Assembly: GCF_029784165.1 (NCBI RefSeq)
Contig: NC_073695.1
Location: forward strand, 99,243,485-99,307,484
Reading direction: 5' to 3'
Length of the DNA: 64,000 nt
Origin: Wyeomyia smithii
Lineage: Eukaryota; Arthropoda; Insecta; Diptera; Culicidae
A model generated the notes under the pieces. That model was not told the origin of the DNA, did no database searches, and saw only the letters and a program-made list of their open reading frames with translations. Made by a program: the position numbers and the translations under genes. Positions 12,280 through 22,700 of this stretch are shown here, in pieces; position 1 is the first letter of the stretch; the number at the start of each line of letters is the position of its first letter.

Positions 12280-14275
12280 ATTTCAAAATGACGTATGGAG
12301 CTCCACTTTTAAATGTATTTAAATTGTTGGCCAAATATCACTTAAGAAGTCATTATTTTGCATGTTTCACGTAGTTTTGTGCTAAATATCTCAAATTTAG
12401 TAATCAGATACTTGTTATTTTCCTTCAAACGTCTTTCCTGAGCAAACATCTTAATGAAAAAAAAACACATGTCATCGCTATAAAATGACGTATGGAGTTC
12501 CACTTTCGGAAGTATTGAAATTGTTGGCCAACTATCACTTTAGGTTATTTTCCTAAAAACGAAAGTCGCCATTTTTTAATCCACAAAACTTCGTAGAAAA
12601 TAAGAAAATGAAAAATTTTTAATGCTTAAGCTGCCTCTTCAGCTTCCCTCCAGCTGAATGTCCCAAGAGTTCTAGTTTGGATTTACGTAAAAAAAGTAAA
12701 AAAATAAGGTTAAGGGCTGAATGACCTTCTGGTTAAAAGCTCTCTAATAAAAATCAAATTCAAAAGTACAAAAGTAAATCGAATGCCGTAATATGTAACT
12801 ATTCACAAAACTACGAAAACATCAGAAATGTAAAATTTTTATGCTCGAGACATGGATTATTCTGCAAAAAAAATTTAGATGTTGAAAGAACAACGAACAT
12901 TTTATTGAAAAAAAAAAAACACAAATCATTGAACGTTACGTATAAATTTAAAAAAAAGTATTTTCAGGTAATTTTCTGTATTCTGTGTTCTGTAACGAAC
13001 TGGAATTTTTTTCGACTCAGCTCTGGGACACGGTGTATCTTTGTACTTATCCTACAACATGCAAAATGTGCTAAAAACAATATTGATAACGAATTTTCTC
13101 AACTAATCTGGTTAATCGAGAACGCTATTAGAAACCTAGCGTGCAATATTGTTGTGCTGTATACAAAAAATCATCTTCAAACATACATTTTATTTTTTCT
13201 CAAATATCTTTCCTGAATGTTAACAAACATTTAAATGAAAAAAAAAAATCACATGTCATCGCTTTAAATTTTGATTTAGAGGCAAATTCAGCATAAAAAG
13301 CCATAATTTTGCATGTTTCACGTAGTTTTGTGAATAATATCTCAAGTTTTAGTAATCAGATACTTTTTATTTTTTCTCAAATGTCTTTTCTGAACATAAA
13401 CAAACATTTTAATGAAAAAAAAAAAATACATGTCATCGCTTTAAATTTTGATTTAGAGGCAAATTCAGCATAAAAAGTCATAAATTTGCATGTTTCACGT
13501 AGTTTTGTGAATAATATCTCAAGTTTTAATAATCATATACCTTTTATTTTTTCTCAAATGTATTTCATGAACGTTGACAAACATTTTAATGAGAAAAGAA
13601 TCACATGTCATCGCTTTAAATTTTGAATTTGAGGCAAATTCAGCATAAAAAGTCATAATTTTGCATGTTTTACGTAGTTTTGTGAATAAAATCTCAAGTT
13701 TTAGCAATCAGATACTTGTTATTTTTCTTCAAATGTCTTTTCTGAACGTTAACAAACATTTTAATGTAAAAAAAAAACACATGTCATCGCTTTAAATTTT
13801 GATTTAGAGGCAAATTCAGCATAAAAAGTTATATTTTTGCTTGTTTTACGTAGTTTTGTGAACAAAATCTCAAGTTTTATAATCAGATACTATTTATTTT
13901 TCCCCAAATGTCTTTCCTGAACGTTAACAAACATTTTCATGTATAAAACCCACATGTCACTGCTATTTTTTTTTTGATTTAGAACGGTTTAAAATGATGG
14001 TGGTGACTGTACACCACTGAGACGGAGGCAATAACATCAATAAGATCAAGCGTTACGGAATTCCATTTTTATATAGTAGATACTATTTATTTTTCCCCAA
14101 ATGTCTTTCCTGAACGTTAACAAACATTTTCATGTATAAAACCCACATGTCACTGCTATTTTTTTTTTTGATTTAGAACGGTTTAAAATGATGGTGGTGA
14201 CTGTACACCACTGAGACGGAGGCAATAACATCAATAAGATCAAGCGTTACGGAATTCCATTTTTATATAGTAGAT
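12280..14275. repeat. Satellite-like tandem array, about 176-bp unit
   Basis: A unit containing ACATGTCATCGCTTTAAATT, then GGCAAATTCAGCATAAAAAG, CGTAGTTTTGTGAA and CAAATGTCTTTCCTGAACG recurs at about 13250, 13427, 13602, 13778, 13950 and 14143. The spacing is 172-177 bp, then 193 bp at the end. Two older, more diverged copies lie at 12288 and 12483, marked by GACGTATGGAG and TTGTTGGCCAA. About 650 bp of less clearly repeated sequence (12550-13200) lies between the old and new copies. Confidence 0.8.
13885..14275. repeat. Recent 193-bp tandem duplication at the array's right end
   Basis: The segment starting AGATACTATTTATTTTTCCC at 13885 is repeated from 14078 almost base for base, including the GGTGGTGACTGTACACCACT hairpin-like string and the trailing TTTTTATATAGTAGAT. 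The copies differ mainly in a T-run length, so this duplication is much younger than the rest of the array. Confidence 0.9.
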
Positions 14276-14770
14276 GGCTTGGTACAAAAATTAATATCGA
14301 GTTCTACTGCACTGATTGACGACGAGTTACCAGCGCTCTATTCATACATGGCTCGGTGCAGTACTGTTGCCTGTGCCGGCATGTTTTTTTTCAAGACATC
14401 AGTTTTAATAACATTCTAACAGCAGATCGTTAAACTGTATGAGAAAAGAGGTGGTTACGAACTTTCCGAAAAAGCTTCACCTTCAAGACATCAAAATAGT
14501 CTAGGCTCAATGAAGCAAACATTAGTTGACCTATTGGAACAGAGATTCTCTCAATTTTTTCTTGCTGCTAGTATAGAAGTTGTCATAGCAGGCCGTTGAT
14601 GTCTACTAATGAAGTCTGTGTAAGGCGTGCTCGCATGTGATTGGTACATTGTTTGTGGAATTTCGACCTTAAAACTGTAAAGCAATGAAGTGATAATGAA
14701 AATTAAAGTATCACAAAATTGTCTATCGCTTTATCAATCCAACGACATATTGACTATTGTGATTCATTGT
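14276..14770. other. Unassigned stretch before the SINE
   Basis: No gene was recognised. The right part (from about 14740) is the start of a diverged tandem repeat described at 14740-16270. Confidence 0.45.
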
Positions 14771-14782
14771 AAGGAAAAGTCC

Positions 14783-15273
14783 ATGGGGAGCTGCGTAGCC
14801 GCAAGGTTACCGAGTCCGCTTTGTCAAGCGGATGGTCGCGGGTTCGAATCTTAGTAGAATCAGGCCATTCGATGTCAAAAAGGACTTTAAGCATGGTTTT
14901 ATTCTCAGGCTCCCCACCAGTTACCCTTCCTTTACGTTGAAATCTACAACACCTTTGCGTGACTCCCTCTTAACAAAAATAAGTCCCTCTTATCAATAAA
15001 ACTGGCCAGAAGGACGCACGACGAAACTTTTCCAGAGAATTATAGTTGGTGATGTTTGGCAGGAGGAACGAGACTCGGTACAGGAGAACAGTAAGCGTGT
15101 AAAAAGGAAGGGTAGCACATTACACACAAGCACTAATAAAAATAATAATAAGCATGCCACTTCTCAATAGCGGTATTGCTGATAGTAGAAGTGCGGGATA
15201 CAGCAGACACCCGGGCATATCTCACAATAGATCAACGATTCTGGTCGCAGTGAGGAAGTCCATACAGATAAAA
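14783..15273 (+). mobile_element. tRNA-derived SINE with 12-bp target duplication
   Basis: The head GGGGAGCTGCGTAGCCGCAA is tRNA-like and carries a pol III B box, GGTTCGAATCT, at about 14842. The body and an A-rich tail follow. AAGGAAAAGTCC occurs at 14771-14782 and 15274-15285, bounding the insert. An A/T-rich run near 15130-15150 (ATAAAAATAATAATAAG) may be an internal A-rich linker or an older tail, since the body continues for 120 bp more. It is not a functional tRNA gene: no closed cloverleaf follows the B box. A fragment of the same family lies at 58448-58505. Confidence 0.8.
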
Positions 15274-15327
15274 AAGGAAAAGTCCTGGAGATATGTGGCC
15301 TTCAACAAAAATATGTGTTTTGTATGC

Positions 15328-15469
15328 TTAACCCTCTAGTGCCAAAATTAATTTTTAGACGGACTTCGAAAAAATCACTCTTTATAAAAATTTTTTAAGC
15401 AATTATTGGAGCTTTTTAGAGGTTCAACTGACGACCGTCTAAAGGCGGTACTGGGCACTAGAGGGTTAA
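15328..15469. mobile_element. 142-bp MITE flanked by TTAA
   Basis: TIRs TTAACCCTCTAGTGCC (15328) and GGCACTAGAGGGTTAA (15454-15469) are perfect inverted repeats. TTAA edges are the hallmark of piggyBac-type insertion. Comparison with the second repeat copy near 15925 confirms it is an insertion. A related truncated copy ends at 25309. Confidence 0.85.
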
Positions 15470-17076
15470 ATGCTTCTTTAGAACAACGTTTTCTTGTAAA
15501 ACGTAGCTAACAAAAGTTAAGTGCAAAAAAAATAACTTTTAAGTAACTTTTACAGAAAATACTCTGTAACTCTGAACCCAATGAAGATAGGAATTTTGTT
15601 TGCTCAGCAAAGATTCATATTTTTGCACGTTCTAAAATTTTGCCGAATTAACCATTCCTCTATCTTTTAACACAAATAAGTTAGTCTTTTGGATATATGA
15701 AAACCCACTTGTAACATACGCTTGCCGAAAGTGGAACCTTAAGCAGTTCATTGTACTTCAGCTTAACTTCAAGAAAAAGTATTGACATCATGATTCCACT
15801 TGCCCCTTTCTAACCTATAGTTTTTGAAATTATCGAAAATATAAGCTAAAATATGATATAACTTTGTAAGGAAAAGTCCTGAAGATATATGGCCTTTGGG
15901 AAAAATGTGTGTTTTGTGTGCCCTAACAATTCTTTTAAACAATACTTTCGTGTAAAATGCAACTAACAAAAGTTAAGTACAAAAAACTTATTTTTAAGTA
16001 AGTTCCATGTTATATACTTTATAACTTTGTATCAAAAAAAGATAGGGTTTTCATTTGTTCAACAAAGTTTCATACTTTTGAATTTTCCACAACTTTGCTT
16101 AATTAACTATTCTTCTATCTCTTAACACAAAAAAGTTATTTTTTTTTAACTTTTCATACTTTTTGACAATTTGCGATTATGTGGGTCATTCGAACAAACA
16201 ATTGTTCAAAAGACACTTTTAAGCTAGGTGAAAGGCGCTATGGAATTAAGTTCCACTTTTTGCAATTCTACTCTTCGAATTGCAAAAAATCGGGCTTGAG
16301 CCAGAACTCCTGAAGTGGCTCGAATCATATTTGACCAATCGCCCACAAATAGTTAAATTTAACAGACAAAACTCAAATCCGATTCAAGTCAACTCTAGTG
16401 TCCCCCAAGGCTCTCATTTAGGAGCTCTCTGTTCATCTTGTACGTTAACGACATTTCCTTTATTCTCAAAAAAACTAAAGTGTTAATTTTCGCCGACGAT
16501 ATGAAGCTGTTTTTAGCAAAAAATGAAGACATCAATGCATTCCAGAATGAAATACTCATATTCTATGTAGGGTTTGCAATATTCCCGAGAATAGATTTCC
16601 CGGGAAACGAGAATGAAAAATCTTATTTTCCGGGAATTCCCGGGAACCAGGAAGGAAAAAAATCCTGAGCAAAAATGAGATTTCAAATAAAGTTTATTAA
16701 TAAAAAGTTTCAAACAATCGTTTACAATTTAATAACCAATTGAAGAACAAAATTTATTCAAGCTCACTCCAGAAATTCATGAACAATCGTCTATCAATCG
16801 CCTCAGTTCCGCTGACAATTTTTCGTTGGGCCCAAATAATGTAGTTCCCATCTGCAAAACTTTGCTTAAGATCGCTGAATAACCGCTGGTGTATGATTTC
16901 TAAAATACTTCTAAATCACCGATTCCAGCTCTTGCTACATTTCATTAGCAAATGAAGAGTCCAATACTTTTAGTTTGTAGAAGATAAACGTGAGTGTTTG
17001 GCAGCCAGATTTTAGAGCATTTGAATGCCTTCGTAATTAATGTGAAATCGCGGCCTCAACCTAAGTTACAATGATT

Positions 17077-18624
17077 TTTTTTTTGTTCATCTATAATTTA
17101 TTTGACACGGCACAAATACAATTTAATGTTTAACGGCGCCAATTATATCTGGTAGCTTACTTTCTAAAGTATCTTAATAACTGAAAGCAAATTTTTTATC
17201 CTCGCTGCCGACTACGAGCTGAAATTAAATCTAACTTAAAGCTAGAATGTTTTGCATTAAAAGCACTGATTTGTTGTTTGATGGTTTTCCATCGCCATAG
17301 GTAAGCAGCATATTGAATATGTTCCGCTGCTGGGCCAAGATATTACGGACTGGCATATTGGGTTGTCTCCCTCGGGACCTGAGAGTATCGTGCGGGTCTA
17401 GTTGCTGTTTCCGGATCCGGGGTCTTAACGTGTTCTTGTCGTTTGGTTGGATGTAGGCGGAAGGGAATAGGATTAAACTGGGGCGTGGATGGATTTCAGG
17501 AAAACGTATATAAGGGACATGTAGGATAGGTCACGGCTCGCCAAGACATCACGAACAGGAACAGCCGGCTGCCTACCTTCGGCCTGCAGGGAAGCTATTA
17601 ATTTAGACTTGGCGTCACGGTGTACAGGGCATGACCAAACAACGTGCTCTATGTCGTGATAACCTTCACCACAGGCACAGATACCACTTTCCCCGAGCCC
17701 AACACGACGGAGATGCGCGTCAAATCTATAGTGATTGGACATAAGCCGGGACATCACGCAAATGAAATCCCGACCTACATCCAACCCCTTGAACCACGGG
17801 TTCGTCGACACCTTGGGGATTATGGAATGTAACCACCTTCCCAGTTCCCCTCTGGTCCAAGCATTTTGCCAACTGATGATCGTATTCTGACGTACAAATG
17901 AGAAAAATTCATTAAAGGCAATTGGTCTTTCATAAATTCCACCGTTTGTTGCGCCCACCTTAGCCAAAGAGTCCGCTTTCTCATTGCCCGGTATCGAGCA
18001 GTGAGAAGGGACCCACGCTAAGGTAATCTGAGTAGATTTTTCGGATAAAGCACTCAGATGTTCCCGTATTTTCCCCAGGAAATACGGAGAGTGCTTAACA
18101 TCTTTCATCGATCAGAGAGCCTCAATGGAACTGAGACTGTCCGTGAAGATGAAATAATGGTCCGTGGGCATTTTTTCGATAATCCCTAGGGTGTACTGAA
18201 TTGCAGCCAATTCTGCGACGTAAACAGTAGCAGGATAATCAAGCTTATGGGAGACGGTTAAATTGTTATTGAAAATACCGAAGCCAGTGGACCCATCAAG
18301 AAGTGATCCGTCAGTGTAGAACATATTGTTGCAGTTGATGTTTCGATATTTATTGGAAAAAATTTTGGGGATCTGCTGCACGCGTAAATGATCCGGGATT
18401 CCACGAGTTTCTTCTATCATGGATGTATCGAAAAACACAGTAGAATCAGAAGTATTTGATAAGTCGACACGATTTGGAATATTCGAAGAAGGGTTAATAT
18501 TATGGGACATGTGATTGAAATACAATGTCATATAACGGGTTTGAGAATTAAGTTCGATTAACCTTTCAAAATTTTCAATCACAGGACGGTTCAAGACCTC
18601 ACATTCGATAAGAATGCGAGAAGT
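17077..18624 (-). mobile_element. 5'-truncated LOA-like non-LTR copy inside the hAT element
   Basis: AGTTACAATGATT flanks it at 17064-17076 and 18625-18637 (13-bp target duplication). Its poly(A) tail (T-run at 17077) marks the 3' end. It is very similar to the 3' part of the full-length element at 49951-55797, so it stems from a recently active family. Only the RNase H and C-terminal region was copied. Confidence 0.95.
17473..18594 (-). pseudogene. RNase H and C-terminal domain of LOA-like ORF2
   Basis: Two open blocks (18594-18112 and 18108-17473) are separated by a single stop at 18109-18111. The full-length copy has CGA (Arg) there and this copy has TGA, a CpG-type transition. RNase H catalytic motifs are all present: FYTDGS, VAELAA, FTDSLSS and GNEKADSLAK. 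A CxC...H...H...C zinc-type motif (CACGEGYHDIEHVVWSC) lies near the C terminus. This copy keeps nine residues (IPGNEKADS) that the full-length element has lost. It has no promoter, endonuclease or RT and cannot move by itself. Confidence 0.9.
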
Positions 18625-19802
18625 AGTTACAATGATTGAGTTTTATTAATTTATTTATTTCTGGTCGCATTGATTTACGGGTTTCAATTTTTTTAACAAT
18701 TTACATGTTTCAAAATTTTTTGTCAATAAACAAAGAAAAAATCAGGCAACTATCCGCTTAGTAGTAAACTCACTAGAAAAAAAGACATGAGACGAAGAAA
18801 ATATTTCTTAATTCTTAATTTATCGTTTACTGAATAAGACAGCATATATTTTTGACAAATAAATTAAGCAAATAATTTGATATTACACGGCAAGTAAATA
18901 TTGATCGTCGTTTCAAGCAAATATTTGCTTCGTATAATGCACACTATGAAGCTGCTCTACACTTCTACGACGTAAGTTTCGTGTTTTGATACGATATTTA
19001 GTTTTATTGCAATATTGTATGGAGAATTTTCCGAGGAGCTCGGGAATCCCGGAATCCCGGGAATCAAAATTCCTATCCCCGGGATCCGGGAATCCAGGGA
19101 AAAGGCAATTTCCGGGGAATCGTTCCCGGGATTGCAAACCCTAATTCTATGCACGGTTAGCTTACCAGAGCTAAATGTAAAAAAATGCAACCTAATATCA
19201 TTCTGTCGAAAAAGAACAACACCGAACATTAAAATATCATTAGGAAATTAAACTGTAGCAAATTGTGAAAGAGTTAGAGACTTAGGAGTTGTCTTAGACT
19301 CCAAACTAACCTTCGTTGACCATCACAACACAATAATCCACAAAACTAATAACATGCAAGGCTTTATAAAGCGCTTTTGTTACAACTTTCAGGATCCGTA
19401 TACCACCAAAACATTGTATATAGCCTATGTAAGATCAATACTGGAATACTGCAGTATTGTATGGTTGCCCTATACAATCACACAAGAAGAAAGAATAGAA
19501 TCAGTACAAAAGCAATTTATATTGTTTGCTCTTCGTAAATAAGGTTGAACATCATTTCCTCTTCTAACATATGAAGCACGTTGCATGCTCATAAACATAC
19601 AATAATTAAAAGAGCGTCGTGAATTTGCAATAGTGTCATTTGTGAACGACATCGTTTCGCAGCGCATTGATTCAGCTACACTTTTATCTAAGCTAAATTT
19701 CTTATTGTATGAAAAATAGTTTGTAAGTAAACATTGAATTAGAATATTTGAATATTGTATTTTGTCTGTTTCTGATTAACGAAATGAATAAATAAATAAA
19801 TA

Positions 19803-20235
19803 ATTCAAATTCCAATGAATGGCAAATTGCAGCACTCCAGCTTTTCACCTTTTTTTGTAAATGGGACACACAATCTCCACTCCTCCGGTACTCGTTCTCC
19901 GTCCCGCATCTTGGCAATGACCCAATGCACGGCTCTAGCCAGTTTTTCTCCACCGTATTTCAACAGCTCGCTGGGAAACTTTAATGTTTTCCAGCCAGCC
20001 AATCTCCTTCTCCATCTTCAGGAGATCAGGGGCTGGATTCCTCTTGTCTTCTACTCGTGCACCGAGATCAATTGACATACCGATCTCGCGCTCTACTGAA
20101 TGGCCGTTCAGACGCTCACACTCGTCCGTGAGGAGGTGGCCGTCCAAACTCTTGTACATATCGGCTTGCGGCACGAGGCTCTTGCGGGAGTTGTTCAGCT
20201 TCTTGTAGAACTTCCGAAACACTTTTTCCGAATCC
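19803..20235 (-). pseudogene. RTE-like ORF fragment (linker and RT N-terminal part)
   Basis: The - strand encodes FYKKLNNSRKSLVPQADMYK, then, after a frameshift, ELLKYGGEKLARAVHWVIAK and VPEEW. These match in order the intact-looking RTE-type ORF at 33646-35802 (FYEKLNCSRKGYVPQADM, ELLKHGGESLAKALHWVIAK, VPEKW). The fragment is truncated at both ends and frameshifted. It abuts the A-rich tail of the preceding non-LTR element. Confidence 0.8.
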
Positions 20236-20307
20236 GAGTTTCGTTAGCTTGGTTCTATGATCCGGGGCCCTTGTACCTAGTAGCACGGCGTGTATTGAGA
20301 AGAACTT

Positions 20308-20412
20308 TATTTAAAAAAAATTGGCATCGCCAAAATTTTCCCCATGATTGGCACAACAACAGTGGCGGAATTAGACCGACGGAAAATAAGCGAGAATAGA
20401 AAAAAAAATGAA
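20308..20412 (+). mobile_element. 3'-end fragment of the tRNA-type SINE family
   Basis: GATTGGCACAACAACAGTGG followed by CGGAATTAGACCGACGGAAA, AATAAGCGAGAATAG and an A-run matches the 3' end and poly(A) tail of the SINEs at 39610, 43828 and 61380, here in opposite orientation. The tRNA-like head is missing. Confidence 0.7.
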
Positions 20413-21115
20413 AATATAGCTTTTTACCTTTCATTTGGGACCCTCCGGAAAATCATTCATCGCGGGCTTTGGAACAACTTTTTTTTAAGTATTCTGACAG
20501 CAAAGCGTCTAACTACCTAGAGGATAGAACGGTGCTACAAATGAAATTAAAATGCAAGAAAATGCATGAACTGAAATAAAAATGGCAAGAAGTGACGCAG
20601 TGAAGGTTGTAAGTTTAGTCGAGTGTAACTTTCGCTCGTACTAGAAATTTTTCAAACACCCCAAACATTTGAAGATATGGTCAAAATGTCGGTTTTTTAC
20701 CTCAGCTTATGAAAATTATTTTTAACTCATCTGTTTTTCACCCAATTTCAAATGTTTTTGCCGTTTTGGAAAGGGGAAAAACAAAGTTTATATAGTTTAT
20801 AAGTTTAAATATATACAGGTTTGTACTAACTTCACTAAAATATGTTGAGTTATTTAAACGTAAAACTAATTTTTTATACTTCTCTACGCAAGTTTTCAAC
20901 TTAACTTTGAATTTGTCAGTTATTTATGTAAGAAAACAAGTACTACAAGTACACTAACACTTTGAAACTATATTCAATTACGATATAAAATAAAAGATGT
21001 TTTATGTAAATCGGCAGATATCTCGCTGAGTTATATGTTTCTTAAGAAAATCAGATTTTTTCACTCTCATCGAACAATAATATTTGGACTGTTTATTTTA
21101 CGGTGCCACAAATGG
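20413..21115. other. Unassigned AT-rich stretch
   Basis: No gene, RNA or repeat boundary was recognised. Confidence 0.5.
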
Positions 21116-21249
21116 AAAAACCCAAATTAATCCACCTAGCGGTCAGACCCAGCCTTTCTCATTCAAACTTTTATTTGTAAAATAAGATTTACATGAACGC
21201 TTCAATCCAATAAATGTATATTCACTCTTAAAATATATTGATGTTGTAA

Positions 21250-22700
21250 TCTATACATATAAAAATGCAATCCGGTCTGTCTGTCTGTCTGATCCATATA
21301 GGCTCGAAAATTACCGAACCGATCGGCGAAAATTTGTATGTAGGGGTTTTTGGTGCCGATAAAGGTTCCCATGATAGTTTGAGACCCCTCCCTCTTCTGG
21401 AAAGGAGGGGTCCCATACAGATGAAACATAAATTTCTGCACAACTCAAGAACAAACCAAGCAAATGAAACCGAATTTGGCATGTGGATGTTTTAAGGGGT
21501 AAAAAATATGTCCATAATGTTTTGACACCCCTCCTTCTTTTGGAAGGAAGGGATGCCATTCAAATGAAACACAAATTTCTGCACATCTCGAGAGCTAACC
21601 AACCAAATGGAACCAAATCTGGCAGGTGAATGTTTTAGTGGTAAAAAATATGTTCCATAATCGACCTTAGGCAACATTTTGGATTGTAAGATAGCAACTT
21701 CCGGTTTCTGGAAATCAGCCTAAAATGGACAATTTCCGTTAAATATGAGTATCTCCGGAACCAGAAAGATGCACAGAAGCTAAAATTTGATCACAGACAC
21801 AATCTTGAATTTTAAGATGGTGACTTCCGGTGTCTAGCAAACAGCCGGAAATGACCAAATACCATTCAATATAAATGTTTTCGGAACCAGAATTACTCCC
21901 AGATGACAGAAATTGATTTCACAGGCAATTTCAAAGTTCAAAATGACGACTTTTGGTTTCTGAAAAACAGCCCAAAGTGACCAAATACCACCCAATATGA
22001 GTATCTCCGGAGCCAGAATGTTGCAAGAACACCACTATGAATTGTAGGATGGCAACTTCTGGTTTCTGGAAAACAGCCAAAATGGCCGATTTCCGTCTGA
22101 CATGAGTATCTTCGGATCTAGAATGATACACAGCAGCTGAAATCGACCACATATCCCATTTTGGATTCTAGGTTGGCGACTTCCGGTTCCTGGGAAACAG
22201 CCGAAAATGATCGAATAACACCCAATATGGGTGTTTCTTCAACCAGAATGACGCTCAGAGGCTAGAAATTATCTCAAATACCATTTTGAAATCCAAGATG
22301 GCGACTTCCGGTTTGTTAAAAACAGCCTAAAATAACCAAATACCATCCAATATGAGTATATCTGGAACTAGAATGATGCAATGAGCTAACAATTGACCTC
22401 AGGCACCATTTTGAATTGCTAAATGGCAACTTTTAGGAAACAGTCGAAAATGACCGAATAATACTCAAGATGAATATTTCTGTAATCGAGATGATGCATT
22501 GAAACCAAACATTGACCCTGGACACCATTTTGAATTTAAAGACGACCACTTTATTTTCTGGAAAACAACCAAAATAACTAAATATCTCCCAATATGGGTA
22601 TTTCCGGTGTCAGATTGATGCCAGAAAATCTGCTAAAAATGACCGAATACCACCCAATATGAATGTATTCAGAATTAAGGCGAGGTACAGAAGCCAAAAG
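21250..22700. mobile_element. Helitron-like insert within repeat A
   Basis: Copy 2 of repeat A lacks this stretch. The insertion begins after TGTTGTAA with TCTATACATATAAAAATG and GTCTGTCTGTCTG, then ACCGAACCGATCGG. This resembles the 5' end of insect and nematode Helitrons as I remember them (T-C start, TATATAAAA, GTCTG runs). The 3' end (expected CTRR with a hairpin) was not found, so both the class and the right border are tentative. Confidence 0.45.
21660..22690. repeat. Tandem array, about 124-bp unit, 8-9 diverged copies
   Basis: Each unit holds a phrase like GGCGACTTCCGGTTTCTGG, then AAAACAGCC, AATGACC, AATACCACCCAATATGAGTA and TCTCCGGAACCAGAATGATGC. The phrase recurs at about 21695, 21822, 21946, 22054, 22179, 22299, 22423 and 22547, mostly 120-127 bp apart. 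Copies differ by many substitutions, so the array is old. Confidence 0.85.

Larger units (their letters stand above)
14740..16270. repeat. Two diverged tandem copies of a ~0.45-kb repeat, the first carrying two insertions
   Basis: Copy 1 is broken up: its AAGGAAAAGTCC string is split by the SINE, then GAGATATGTGGCCTTCAACA leads to a TTAA-flanked MITE, then GCTAACAAAAGTTAAGTGCA continues at about 15505. Copy 2 (about 15830-16200) shows the same order uninterrupted: AAGGAAAAGTCC at 15869, ATATATGGCCTTTG, then CAACTAACAAAAGTTAAGTA. Copy 2 therefore acts as the empty site for both insertions. Confidence 0.75.
16568..19143. mobile_element. hAT-type element, 8-bp target duplication
   Basis: ATTCTATG occurs at 16560-16567 and again at 19144-19151. 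The ends are TAGGGTTTGCAAT and its inverse ATTGCAAACCCTA, followed by repeated CCCGGGAA palindromes in both subterminal regions. An 8-bp duplication fits the hAT superfamily. No transposase is recognisable. A short - strand frame near 16750-16910 ends in a plausible C terminus (FMNFWSELE) that I could not place. Internally it carries a truncated LOA-like retrotransposon. Confidence 0.85.
16280..19670 (+). pseudogene. RT palm and thumb relic (interrupted)
   Basis: Block 1 encodes LLKWLESYLTNRP, then SSVPQGSHLGAL (RT motif B) and, after a frameshift near 16440, VNDISF and IFADDMKLFL (the catalytic ADD motif). Block 2 continues with CNLISFCRK, VRDLGVVLDSKLTF and the thumb phrase LYIAYVRSILEYCSIVWLP, ending after FALRK at a stop near 19542. 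Stops at about 19250 and 19542 plus the hAT insertion make it dead. Only the C-terminal half of the polymerase was ever present at this locus. As in other non-LTR elements it would have primed cDNA synthesis on nicked target DNA. Confidence 0.8.
16270..19800 (+). mobile_element. Truncated Jockey/CR1-type non-LTR element, split by a hAT insertion
   Basis: The RT C-terminal half reads on the + strand in two blocks, 16270-16559 and 19152-19720. The 3' end is the A-rich repeat GAATAAATAAATAAATAA at about 19782-19800. The 5' end is truncated near 16270. Removing 16568-19143 plus one target duplication rejoins the reading. The clade is uncertain. Confidence 0.8.

Noticed and set aside
14785..14860. 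Possible tRNA gene
   Set aside because: It has an A-like and a B box, but the acceptor stem does not close and the sequence runs on into a SINE body.
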